Shown piece by piece: positions 1 to 9,620 of a stretch of DNA of 19,868 nt. The notes beneath the pieces are model-generated. The model made no database searches and was not told where the DNA came from. It saw only the letters and a program-made list of their open reading frames with translations. The position numbers were made by a program, and so were the translations under genes. The stretch covers positions 1 through 19,868 of the forward strand of contig JAOXYB010011346.1 in assembly GCA_028565635.1 (NCBI GenBank), written 5' to 3'. Source of the DNA: Phoronis ovalis (Eukaryota > Phoronida > Phoronidae). Every line of letters begins with the position of its first letter. Position 1 is the first letter of the stretch.

Positions 1-839
1 ATTGGTATATCAGCTGTATATTAAAAGAAACCTTAAGGACGGATCATTAACAAATTTGGGCTATTTCTCAAATATTTGGAACTGAGATTTTGTATTACAA
101 AATATTATTCTAGTGAAAGTTTGCTGTCGATTTCTTTCTCATAGTAATTTCAGAATGAATTATATTTTCGATCTGTTGCATTATAGGAAATTATTATTCA
201 AATTTTCTTTATTAAGCTGTCTCGAAAAGCTTTATCTTTAATTACGCATCAACATCATTTGCATATTTTACAGACTTGACGACATGTAAAATAACTCAGC
301 TAGGCAAGGAATATATTGGAACACAATCTACTACTGAAACTGGCTTGACTTGTCAACGATGGGACTCCAGTAGTCCACATATACCCAATGAGTCTGTTAA
401 AAATTCTTCATTCCTTAATGACCGAGGTATCTCTTTCGCAAACAATTATTGCAGAAACCCTGGTGACGACCCCGGTGGCCCCTGGTGCTACACAACCTCA
501 ATAGATACGAGATGGGAATATTGTCGAATTCCTGATTGCTTCGTAGGTTGGTATTGATCACGATGAACAACATTTTAAAAACATCGATCTAAAAATATAT
601 AGCCAGTATGCATTTATTTAGAACCAACACATTTACTTTTGCAATCATAGTACGATCTATATGTCTATGATTAAGATCAAAGTAGGTGACTGTTGTCCGT
701 TTCACGATCACTATCGTCCGAAATTTGAATACTGAGGCAGTGGGAATTTTGTGTGATGTACCACGAAAAACTTACAAGGGGTACCATAGATAAGTTTAAT
801 CAAGCATAAAATACAAAATCCGGATGCACCTATCTATAT
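1..839 (+). repeat. Tandem duplicated kringle unit A
   Basis: The first of several direct genomic repeats of about 0.84 kb. Each begins with ATTGGTATATCAGCTGTATA, continues with the CTTAAGGACGGATCATTAAC segment, carries one kringle exon near position +275 and ends near CCGGATGCACCTAT. Here the 5' part (1-273) and 3' part (547-839) are intron. The window begins exactly at the unit start, so more units may lie to the left. Confidence 0.85.
274..546 (+). CDS. Kringle exon K1
   Basis: One complete kringle domain in a phase 1-1 exon: the acceptor ends at 273 and the donor begins at 547. All six kringle cysteines are present in the contexts TCK, LTCQRW, NYCRNP, PWCY, EYC and PDC, giving the usual 1-6, 2-4, 3-5 disulfide set by family rule. 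The GPWCYTT and RWEYC cores are canonical. In the acidic pocket that binds lysine in plasminogen-type kringles (NP-D-x-D), this copy reads NPGDD, so the first acidic residue is lost. The donor is weak (GTTGGT) compared with GTCAGT in the sister exons. The exon is almost identical to K3. K1 alone has Arg and Asp in its last turn (CRIPDC), where the sisters have Gly or Glu and Ile or Val. Confidence 0.88.
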
Positions 840-1687
840 ATTGGTATATCAGCTGTATAATAAAAGAAAGCTAGCTTAAGGACGGATCATTAACAAATTT
901 GGGCTATTTCTCAAATATTTGGAACTCAGATTTTGTATCACAAAATATTATTCTAGTGAAAATTTGCTGTCGATTTCTTTCTCATAGTAATTTCAGAATG
1001 AATTATCTTTTCGATTTGTTGCATTACATGAACATTTTTATTCAAATTTTCATTATTAAGCTGTCTCGAAAAAATGTTATCTTTAAGTATAAACATTATG
1101 TACATTTTTACAGCAAATGATCTAGACTTGACGACATGTAAAATATCTAAGCCAGGCAAGGAGTACATAGGAACGCAAGCTAGTACTGAGTCTGGCTTGA
1201 CTTGTCAACGATGGGTCTCCCAGAGTCCACATGCTCACAGAAAAACTAAGAACTATATGTTCTCCGCTGACGGAGGCATCTCTTCTGCAAGCAATTATTG
1301 CAGAAACCCTGAGGCCGAACCCGGTGGCCCCTGGTGCTACACAACCTCAGTAGATACGAGATGGGAATATTGTGGAATTCCTATTTGTCACACAGGTCAG
1401 TATTCATCATGATGAACACAATTTTAAAAACATAACCAGTGTGTATTTATTTAGAACAAACACATTTATTTTTGCAATCATAGTACGATCTACATCTCTA
1501 TGATTAAGATCAACAGGTGACTGTTGTCCTTTTGACGATCACTATCATCCGAAATTTGAATACTTAATAATAAAACGTTTCGAGACAGTGGGATTTTATA
1601 TGTGATGTCCACGAAAAACTTGCAAAGCGTACCATGGATATGTTTAATCATGTATAAAATACAAAACCCGGATTCACCTATCTATAT
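840..1687 (+). repeat. Tandem duplicated kringle unit B
   Basis: A second copy of the unit, 848 bp, in direct orientation to unit A. It shares the ATTGGTATATCAGCTGTATA start, the CTTAAGGACGGATC segment, exon K2 and the post-exon stretch containing GTGACTGTTGTCC. It has small indels relative to A, such as an extra stretch with AATAATAAAACGTT after the exon. Confidence 0.85.
1114..1395 (+). CDS. Kringle exon K2
   Basis: A complete six-cysteine kringle in a 282-bp phase 1-1 exon, with acceptor TTTTTACAG and donor GTCAGT. Its N-terminal linker (NDLDLTTCK) is longer than in K1, K3 or K5. The loop between Cys2 and Cys3 is of the B type, with SPHAHRKTK and an SADGG turn, shared with K4 and unlike K1/K3. 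The lysine-pocket positions read NPEAEPGG, so both are acidic but both are Glu. The tryptophan of RWEYC is present. An upstream ATG at 1074 belongs to the intron and is not a start: the acceptor at 1112-1113 and the match to the sister exons fix the border. Confidence 0.88.
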
Positions 1688-1842
1688 ATTGGTATATCAG
1701 CTGTATAATAAAAGAAAGCTTAAGGACGGATCATTAACAAATTTGGGCTATTTCTCAAATATTTGGAACTCAGATTTTGTATCACAAAATATTATTCTAG
1801 TGAAAGTTTGCTGTCGATTTCTTTCTCATATTAATTTCGTAA

Positions 1843-2786
1843 TGAAATGGAACTGCAAGGATATTTTTAATGTGTTGAGCATTATGACGAAGATAAAAAA
1901 CGCATACTTTTAAAAGCTACCTACTTAAACTTTAAACAATATTACTTAGACTCGTGAAAGCGACTACATACTACCTGATTTTTGGATGTGCAGTTTAATT
2001 TGCTTACACTGATTTTTAATCGTAACGTTTGATGTTAGGTTTGCCGTTAATCTTTTTAACATACACGGACTCTAGCTGAATTTCGTAAATCTTTTTTACA
2101 CTTTAAAAAGATTAAGAGCACGAGCCGTTGCGATTGAAGAATAAACGAGAACGTTGTGCTTTCATCTAGTTATTTCTGTTTAAATAACAACAAATCGAAA
2201 GTCAAACATCCTCATCATTGAAGATTGACAATACTGTTTAACGAGGAGAGAAAATGTGACATGTTACAATTAATCTAAGATTTATTCAATCCAACTATAA
2301 AAATATATGTACTAGTAATTTATTTAAGTGAAGTTCTTTATGTTGCCCAAATTATCCAACTACAAATATGTATAAGGATTTACGAGAAAAATCAAAAAGT
2401 AATTTTACAGTGAGGAATATTCATGATTTACCAGAATTTCCGCAAATGCTTACAGCGCCATCTTATAAATTCTTCCATAAGCAGCTGCGGTTAGATTAAT
2501 CTTGATGAAATTGTTTATCTTTTAAAAAATTCCGCAAAATTATAAAGCATATTTTCCTTGGGATGTCATCTTTGTCGCTGTAGCACGAAATATAGCAGGG
2601 ACTGTATACCGGTTTATCCAACACCGTATATGCAGTCGTACCAGAGATTGAAGATCAGTGTGTTGACAGATTCTTAAACCAAGAGAAGTTTTTTTACAAA
2701 ATTAAATTGTAATACATTTTTGAGTCAGCCATTTTATTTCTTGTAAAAGCCGTTGTTTTAATATGTATATGAATATTTAAGTTTCA
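1843..2786. other. Non-homologous block inside unit C
   Basis: About 0.94 kb interrupts the duplicated unit. I see no convincing terminal inverted repeats, no target-site duplication, no poly(A) tail and no coding frame. A small imperfect hairpin sits near 2599-2638, with arms GACTGTATACCGGT and ACCGTATATGCAGTC. It could be a non-autonomous insertion with decayed ends, or ancestral intron DNA that the other units deleted. Confidence 0.5.
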
Positions 2787-2862
2787 GAAGAAACTATATG
2801 TTTGATTTGTTGTATGCACCTTATTATAAATCCAAATTTTCATTATATGTACACTTTTACAG

Positions 2863-3129
2863 CAACATGTAAAATAACTCTGCTAGGCAAGGAATATATT
2901 GGAACACAATCTACTACTGAAACTGGCTTGACTTGTCAACGATGGGACTCCAGTAGTCCACATATACCCAATGAGTCTGTTAAAAATTCTTCATTCCTTA
3001 ATGACCGAGGTATCTCTTTCGCAAACAATTATTGCAGAAACCCTGGTGACGACCCCGGTGGCCCCTGGTGCTACACAACCTCAATAGATACGAGATGGGA
3101 ATATTGTGGAATTCCTATTTGCTTCGCAG
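2863..3129 (+). CDS. Kringle exon K3
   Basis: A complete kringle, 267-bp exon, phase 1-1, acceptor CTTTTACAG, donor GTTAGT. Over the shared exon it differs from K1 at only five bases, and all five change the amino acid (Gln/Leu, Arg/Gly, Asp/Ile by two bases, Val/Ala). The flanking introns of K1 and K3 are visibly less similar than the exons. The linker before Cys1 is minimal (TCK). The acidic pocket reads NPGDDPGG as in K1. All six cysteines and the WCY and RWEYC cores are intact. An insertion-like block of about 0.95 kb sits in the intron just upstream. Confidence 0.88.
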
Positions 3130-3699
3130 GTTAGTATTGATCACGATGAAGAAACATTTAAAAACATCGATCTAAAAATACATATCCAGTATGCATTTAT
3201 TTAGAACCAACACATTTACTTTTGCACTCATAGTACGATCTCCATGTCTCTGATCAGGATCAACGTAGGTGACTGTTGTCCTTTTCACGATCACTATCGT
3301 CCGAAATTTGAATACTTAATAATAAAACGTTCCGAGGCAGTGGGATTTTTTGTGTAATGTACCACGAAAAACTTGCAAGGGCTACCATAGATAAGTTTAA
3401 TCAAGTATTAAATGCAAAACCCGGATTCACATATTGGTATATCAGTTGTATAATAAAAGAAAGCTAGCTTAAGGACGGATCATTAACAAATTTGGGCTAT
3501 TTCTCAAATATTTGGAAATCCGATTTTGTATCACGACATATTATTCTAGTGAAAGTTTGCTGTCGATTTCTTTGTCATAGAATGAATGATATTTTCGATT
3601 TGTTGCATTATATGAACATTGTTATTCAAATTTTCATTATTAAGCTGTTTCGAAAAAACTTTATCTTTAAGTATAAACATTATATGTACATTTTTACAG

Positions 3700-3981
3700 C
3701 AAAAGATGCACACTTGACGACATGTAAAATATCTAAGCTAGGCACAGAGTACATTGGAACACAATCTACTACTGAATCTGGCTTGACTTGTCAACGATGG
3801 GACTCCCAGAGTCCGCATGTTCACAGAAAAACTAAGACCTATATGTTCTCCACTGACGGAGGCATCTCTTCTGCAAGCAATTATTGCAGAAACCCTGAGG
3901 CCGACCCCGGTGGCCCCTGGTGCTACACAATCTCAGTAGTTGTGAGATGGGAATATTGTGAAATTCCTATTTGTCCCACAG
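3700..3981 (+). CDS. Kringle exon K4
   Basis: A complete kringle, 282 bp, phase 1-1, acceptor TTTTTACAG, donor GTCAGT. It is a B-type copy like K2, with SPHVHRKTK and a STDGG turn. The acidic pocket reads NPEADPGG, a Glu-x-Asp pair closest to the plasminogen Asp-x-Asp pattern among the five copies. The strand after WCY differs from the sisters: ISVVVRWEYC replaces TSIDTRWEYC, which changes the rim of the ligand groove. It is followed by a very short intron (125 bp) before K5. Confidence 0.88.
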
Positions 3982-4106
3982 GTCAGTATTCATCATGATG
4001 AACACAATTTTAAAAACTTTGATCTAAAAAAATATAACCAGTATGCATTTATTTACAACAAACGCATTTACTTTTAAGTTTACATATTATATGTACATTT
4101 TTACAG

Positions 4107-4370
4107 CAATATGTAAAATAACTCAGCTAGGCAAAGAATACACAGGAACACGATCTACTACTGAAACTGGCTTGACTTGTCAACGATGGGACTCCCAGAT
4201 TCCACATGCTCACACAAGAACTACGAATGGTATGTTCCCCAAAGACGGAGGCATCTCTTTTGCAAGCAATTACTGCAGAAACCCTGATGACGGACCCGGT
4301 GGCCCCTGGTGCTACACAACCTCAATAGATACGAGATGGGAATATTGTGGAATTCCTGTTTGTTCCGCAG
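4107..4370 (+). CDS. Kringle exon K5, last intact kringle
   Basis: A complete six-cysteine kringle, 264 bp, phase 1-1, acceptor ATTTTTACAG, donor GTCAGT. It is a third sequence type: SQIPHAHTRTTNG with PKDGG. The pocket reads NPDDGPGG, so the first acid is kept and the second is Gly, the reverse of K1/K3. The exon leaves one base (G) of a split codon. The CUB exon at 6435 starts with GA, giving a Gly codon, so K5 can splice in frame directly into it across a 2,064-bp intron that contains the broken kringle. Confidence 0.87.
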
Positions 4371-4640
4371 GTCAGTATTGGTCACGATGAACACAATTTT
4401 AAAAACTTTGATCTAAAAAAATGTGTATCCAGTATGCATTTATTTAGAACAAACACATTTACTTTTGCAATCTTAGTCGATCTACATGTCTATGATTAAG
4501 ATCAACGTAGGTGACTGTCGTCCTTTTCACGATCAGTATCGACCAAAATTTGAATATTGATCGTTCCACGTTGTATGATATGATTTATCATTATAAAACA
4601 AAACGTTCCGATGGAGGAGGATTTTTGTGTGATATACCTA

Positions 4641-6110
4641 CAACTTAAAAATCTGAAATAAGGATTCCATTTCCTGAATCCCATGGACTAAAAAAGGAAA
4701 CCTTATATACTTTCGAACTAAGCTTCCCACACAGTTCCATCTGTTTGTAACTGAAGTTGTCCGAGTGATTCTTTTTATTTAAAAGTTTTTTTCAGAAGAA
4801 ACACCTTGAAACAGTACAGTCTTCAGTGAAATCGGATGCACACTTACACTTTCTCCAGGCCTGCAGGTTAAATCTAATTGAACTGTAGTTTTCAATCTAG
4901 AAAACATTATACGGTTATTTCGTATGACGACTACAGATCAAAATCAAAAGTTTACTAAGTTACATTTCAAATTATAAAAAAGAGATTGTTTTTTCCTGGT
5001 TTATTATTATAGGCAACAACTGTATTTTTCTAAATTCTTTTATAGTTTCTGTCGGCAACACACATTCATACAGTTAAATTTATAATTTTTGCATAATGAC
5101 AAGAGGTGCAGTACGACTGTTTGTAAACTATGGCATCAAATTTGACTAATCTCCAGTGCATTCTGACCTAAACTACGGTGTTGCAACGCCTTCGGGAATG
5201 TTTGTCGAAGTTTAAAACCTCATTGCGAAAAGGCTGCATTTTCCTGGGCCACTTAAATATATTAGCGGCGTCATGCATATACTAGACATTTCCACTTTAG
5301 ATAAGTTTACATAGGCTGCATGTCAGTTAGTCAAGTATAACATAAAAACCCGGATGCATTTGTTATTGGTATATCAGCGGTATAATTAAAACAAGCATAA
5401 TATTGTACCATATGTAATATATTTTTCTAAATGACTAATTAGCTGATCCTGGTTGCAGCACATGTTTATAAGGTACAAAGCATGTCGTATAATTTAGTTT
5501 CAACTGTACTACGCCTGCTGACTGACGTATTATAGCTGCTTCAAGTATTTAGTTGTCATTCAGAAAATTCCCAAGATAAAATTGCTTAGGAGTATAAATA
5601 CATCATCAAATGTTATAGTTTGTTTAAAGTATGTATATGTAAAAGCAATTCCCCATCAGTCTATTACGAATTCCCTATTCCTTAATGAAGTAGGCATCTC
5701 TTTCGCAAACAATTATTGCAGAAACCCTGATAACAACCCGGTGGGCCCTGGTGCTACACACAACCTCAGTAGATACGAAATGGGAATATCGTGGAATTCC
5801 TGTTCGTTCCACAGGTTACTTTTGATCACGATGAACAAACCATGAGTGTATATCCAGTATGCATGCATTTAGAGCAATCAACTATACTTTTGCAATCATA
5901 GTCGATGTACATGTGTCTATGATAAAGATCAATGTAGGTGACTGTTGTCCTTTTCACGATCAACATCGTCCGAAATTTGAATATTGATTTCCTTCCTTAA
6001 TTCATAATGTTAAGTATCATTATAAATATAAAGCGTTGCGAGGAAGTAGACATTCTTGGGCGATGTACCACAACTTGAAAAACTGGCAAAGCGCGCAGTA
6101 CCATTTCTTG
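4641..6110 (+). repeat. Intron with a decayed sixth unit
   Basis: The stretch 4641-5290 shows nothing I can assign. From about 5290 the end of one unit and the start of another are recognisable (GATAAGTTTA, then CCCGGATGCA, then ATTGGTATATCAGCGGTATA at 5365), followed by unmatched bases, the kringle relic at 5648-5814 and the usual post-exon stretch (CAGTATGCAT, GTGACTGTTGTCC) to about 6110. Divergence is much greater than among units A-E, so this is an older copy lying wholly inside the K5-CUB intron. Confidence 0.65.
5648..5814 (+). pseudogene. Kringle exon relic (K6), frameshifted
   Basis: The C-terminal two thirds of a kringle exon is recognisable: the FLNE/GISFANN segment, NYCRNP, then a disturbed GPWCYTT region ending in ACAG before a GT. 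It resembles K1/K3 most. One C is lost in the CCCC run before GGTGG and two bases are gained in the TACACA stretch, so the frame breaks. The last two cysteine codons read CGT (Arg). The N-terminal part with Cys1 and Cys2 is not found. The plausible acceptor at 5658-5659 gives a frame with an early stop when entered at phase 1, so it cannot serve as an in-frame cassette. Flanking bases also match the duplicated unit. Confidence 0.8.
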
Positions 6111-6434
6111 CACCTACTGGAATAAAAAAGTGAAAACTATAGCCTTCTTGTAAACTGGATCCGTATAAAACGAACTATGTCCGTGAAAAATGATTGCTGG
6201 GTCTACTCATGCAGTAGATGTTAGACTGCTCTGTAATTTATTCAATATGTATTTAGTCAAAACTAGCTGAAGCTTATTGGAATTGTTCTTGCATTTATCT
6301 TCCTTGGTCCCTTTTGATGTTACTTGATGACATAAACAAAGAATTGTACTTCAAAAGCTATTCGTTGTCTGTATGTGCTATCTAGTGAATCAACGAATAA
6401 TGTCCTAAATTTGGAGTTGCAATTTTCATTTCAG

Positions 6435-9061
6435 GAAATGAAACGATTCCTGCCAGTAATCCCGGAAGTAGTGGAATCATACGAATCGGGTATGATGATA
6501 AAAGTTTGGGTACAACCTGGAACATAACAGTACCATCAACTACCACGAGAGTTCATATTCTACTGGTTGATATAAACATACCCTGTAAGGCAAGAAAACT
6601 GGAATTGTATACCGTTGATGAAATAGGTAAAATTGAAGAAATCGCAGCACTGTGTGGTTCCATGCCTGACCTGGTCAACAATGAGACAACAACATTATGG
6701 AATATATCGAGTGTAAGAAATGTATCAGTGAAACTGCATGACCTGAGTGAATCAAGCACTCTCAGATACTGGGCGTTTCTTGCATACAAAACTATTCCCT
6801 TCCAACCATCGCCATCAGTTATTACTCCAAACATCGGTGATGGAATGATCACTGTTAATGAAAATGTATATACAATTAATGTAGATATTTCATGGGAGCT
6901 TCAAGCTAAATATTCGAATCAAATACTTCACTTGAAAATTTATGACTTTGATCTAGAGAAAGCATATGCTGGTCAATGCAAAGACTATTTACAAGTTCAT
7001 GATGGAAGTTCAGATGATTTCCCTATCCTGGGTAAATACTGTGGCAAAATGAAAGAATTAATGATAATTCCTTCAACTGGCCATCACATGTATATTACAT
7101 TTCACAGCGACGTCAGTATTGTAGCATCAGGGTTCCGTGCAGAGTATTTTGCTGTGACGAATTACGGTAAAGATAGCAGCCCAGGTCATATCCAAATGAA
7201 CTCTAGTACTCTCAAAACGTATACGTTAAAGGACAACACTGATGTCTACATGTGGTTTCTAAATGCACCACCTGGTTACAAAATCACCGGTTACTGGCAA
7301 ACTGCAGGGAGGATTGGGGCAAGTGCCATGCTTTCCTTTTACAACGGCAGAGTTGACACAAATTTAACTTTTTGTTCTAGTTTTGACCTTGAGCAAACAC
7401 CAGTCGGCTATATGCCGGTGTCATCATTTATGTATCTCATTATAAAATTGACTGTGGAAGTTGCTAGTAGCACACGAACTACTTCAAATTACCTTCTTAA
7501 CATGACGTTCACATTTCAACCAGTTTTTAATAGTTTAAGCTATACAGCAGTATATGTGGGACAGAAGCCTGTTCTCATAAATACGGCCCACTTAACCACG
7601 AAGAATAATCTTATGAATATGAATTTTGTACCGCAAGCTGAGTCGTTTATTAAAATTCGTGTGCGTGATATATCGCAATGGGAATCTGATCTCTGTTTAG
7701 ACGAAGGGTTTATAATTGTGGGGAAAAAATTACATGGTCCCTTCTGCTCGTCCGATTTCAGCGACAGTCAGTGGCAGTTTATTTCTTACGATCACTATTT
7801 GAAGTTGATATTTTATTCGTTTAAAGAAAAAGTAGGTAATTACTCGTTAATCGTAGATCGAACAGAATGTCAGGGAATTGTATTAGATAGTTCCAATTCT
7901 GCAAGCCTCGCAAATTGGAGTGCTTTCCGTGAATCGAAATTGACCTCAAGAAATTGTTGGGTGTGGCAGTATTTCATGAACCAACAGTGTGGTCCAAACG
8001 TCCATTATTTGCATTTCAAACCTGAAGTATTCTCTAAACTTAATGATTCAGAAGTTACTACAACCGCTTTGACAATGACCGCAATAAATTCTAAATGCAG
8101 TAGAAACAACTGCATTGATTATTTCGTAGGGATGAGTGGCATACCAAGTTGTAATTTAGATACTACAGGGACTAACAGCCACGAACGAAAGTGGGTTGGA
8201 TTTATATCTTCCTGCCTATATGCTCATGTGTCATTTTATGTTACGTTGCGTAAATATGATAGTGAAAGGGAAACTAGTACTTCTCCTTGTAGTGGAACCT
8301 TTACATGTGGTGACGAGTTGCGCCCTACTGGCTGCGGAGCAATATATTTTGAACCGGAACAAGATACCACTTTCTGCGATTGGAGATTTGCTCTTAATTC
8401 GGACATCTCAGCAGCTTTTCACGAAGATACGTCACATTTCCTTTTAACCTTCAAGTCTTTGCCATCGGATGCTTGCTTCGGGGCAGGAAGTATTTCAGTG
8501 TATGAAGTTATTGAAATCGGCACTTTTACATACGAAGATCAGTTGCAATATAGCCATCTTCATCAGATCAAGCCCTATTGTTCTCATTCTCATCCTTTCT
8601 ATATCCATACACTAAGTGTCGGACTAATTACAGTCAGATACACTAAACCTGTCGGTTACAAATCAAAACAAGTATTCCCTTTACAACTGGAATACAAATT
8701 GATGCAGGAGAGGGATATATCGGGACCTGAAAAATGTACTTTGCAGTATCATGACGATTTTAAGTTGATTAATGTAACAGGTCGTGTATTTCAAGAAACA
8801 GGATCTTGCTATTCGGTTGGTGAAGATTACAGGTTAGGGTTTGATTCTGTTAGGCCGAAGCTGTATTTTGGAATTCGCAAAGACTTCGCTTGGAATGACG
8901 CCTCTTCTTTGTGTCAAAAAGCTAAAGATGGCCATCTCGTTACCATCAATACAAAGGAAGAATACTGGTTTCTAATGAATTTGTTTCAAAACCAGTGGAA
9001 AACTTCATCATTTAAATACGCACCATATGTAGCTCTGAATATTGGCCTACAGGAATTTGAG
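6435..9061 (+). CDS. CUB/CUB-like repeats and first half of a C-type lectin-like domain
   Basis: A large 2,627-bp exon, phase 1 in and phase 0 out, encoding extracellular modules. The acceptor is TTTCATTTCAG at 6434. The ATG at 6506 lies inside the exon and is not a start. A divergent CUB-like block spans about 6437-6810. A good CUB spans about 6836-7157 (GQCKDYLQVHDGS, LGKYCG, a conserved HSD, SGFRAEYF). Weaker CUB-like blocks follow at about 7180-7530 and 7540-7866. Cys-rich blocks that I cannot assign firmly lie at 7867-8285 and 8290-8690. The lectin-like domain starts at Cys 8735 and shows a WNDASSLC / GHLVTINTKEE core. Reading on past 9061 reaches a stop at 9094, but the GTACAC donor at 9062 and the match of the next exon to the rest of the lectin fold make splicing the better reading. 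Confidence 0.83.
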
Positions 9062-9620
9062 GTACACGTAGGTTTATGTATATTTTTTATCTGATGTATT
9101 TTTTGTTTGGATTCCTTCTAACTCCCTTTGTTTTTCATAATGTTTCCGAACAGTCCCTAATTTATGATTAAGTTCTACTGGTAGACCTAAGTAAAAAGAA
9201 TTTAGAAAATCATCATTTTGCAAATTGACTCGAAATTGAAATTGCGTCTCCAAAACCTCAAGATTCAATTAATTTGTACTTTTACATGTCCCAGAGCGTA
9301 ACTTTAATAGCTGAGTAAATTAGAGTGTAAATTAAAATATTTGAGAATAGGACACAATTTGAATAACAAGTATCAATTACGAAAACAATGTTAGGGAACA
9401 GATTACAACAATTTTTTTTTTGATACTGCGCCAACAGAATACTCGAAGACCGGTCTTCTATGCTATTTTAGATGACGTAACAAATGTTTACAAGAAAAAC
9501 AAAACTTAAGCTTTTATAGACACTCTTGTTTAAATACATACAACGGCGCTTACGCAGATGTACTTAAATAATTGTAGTAGATTAACTAAACACGTAACTC
9601 ATCAATTAATTTATTTACAG
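9062..9620 (+). other. Intron within the first lectin-like domain
   Basis: A 559-bp phase-0 intron, GT at 9062 and AG at 9619-9620, splitting the C-type lectin fold just before its NGTYQWVDG loop. It contains a 64-codon frame on the minus strand (9074-9268) with no recognised domain, and a run of T at 9411-9421. Nothing else stands out. Confidence 0.75.

Larger units (their letters stand above)
1688..3433 (+). repeat. Tandem unit C, split by about 0.95 kb of non-homologous DNA
   Basis: The unit start matches A and B for about 155 bp, stops matching near 1843, and similarity resumes near 2786 (CAGAAGAAAC... then TTTGTTG) before exon K3. Downstream of K3 the unit is again collinear to 3433. 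Exon K3 and its 3' flank match unit A best. The split means that either an element inserted in C or the other units lost this stretch. Confidence 0.8.
3434..4640 (+). repeat. Fused tandem units D and E carrying K4 and K5
   Basis: Unit D begins with ATTGGTATATCAGTTGTATA at 3434 and carries K4. About 75 bp after K4 the sequence jumps from the post-exon stretch (GCATTTATTTACAACAAACG) straight to the pre-exon stretch (ATTATATGTACATTTTTACAG) of the next unit, which carries K5. Roughly 0.55 kb found between exons in the other units is missing. This leaves a 125-bp intron, a clear internal deletion or unequal crossover product. Similarity to the unit fades out around 4640. Confidence 0.75.

Noticed and set aside
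953-1168. Minus-strand 71-codon frame
   Set aside because: It overlaps intron and K2 sequence antisense and recurs only because the unit is duplicated. No domain.
1602-1913. Plus-strand 103-codon frame
   Set aside because: It lies in the intron part of units B and C, with no kringle or other domain. An open frame by chance in repeated DNA.
1-4640. Regularly spaced direct repeats, considered as a CRISPR array
   Set aside because: The repeats are about 840 bp long, contain exons and splice sites, and sit in an animal gene. There are no 20-50-bp repeat/spacer alternations.
5582-5845. 87-codon frame covering the K6 relic, considered as a working exon
   Set aside because: It has lost cysteines, the frame is shifted relative to the kringle, and the exon would not keep the gene's phase.
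6506-9094. Start at the internal ATG and stop at 9094 as a stand-alone secreted CUB protein
   Set aside because: A good acceptor lies 71 bp upstream, the frame is open back to it, and the lectin fold would be cut in half at 9094. The exon at 9621 completes it.
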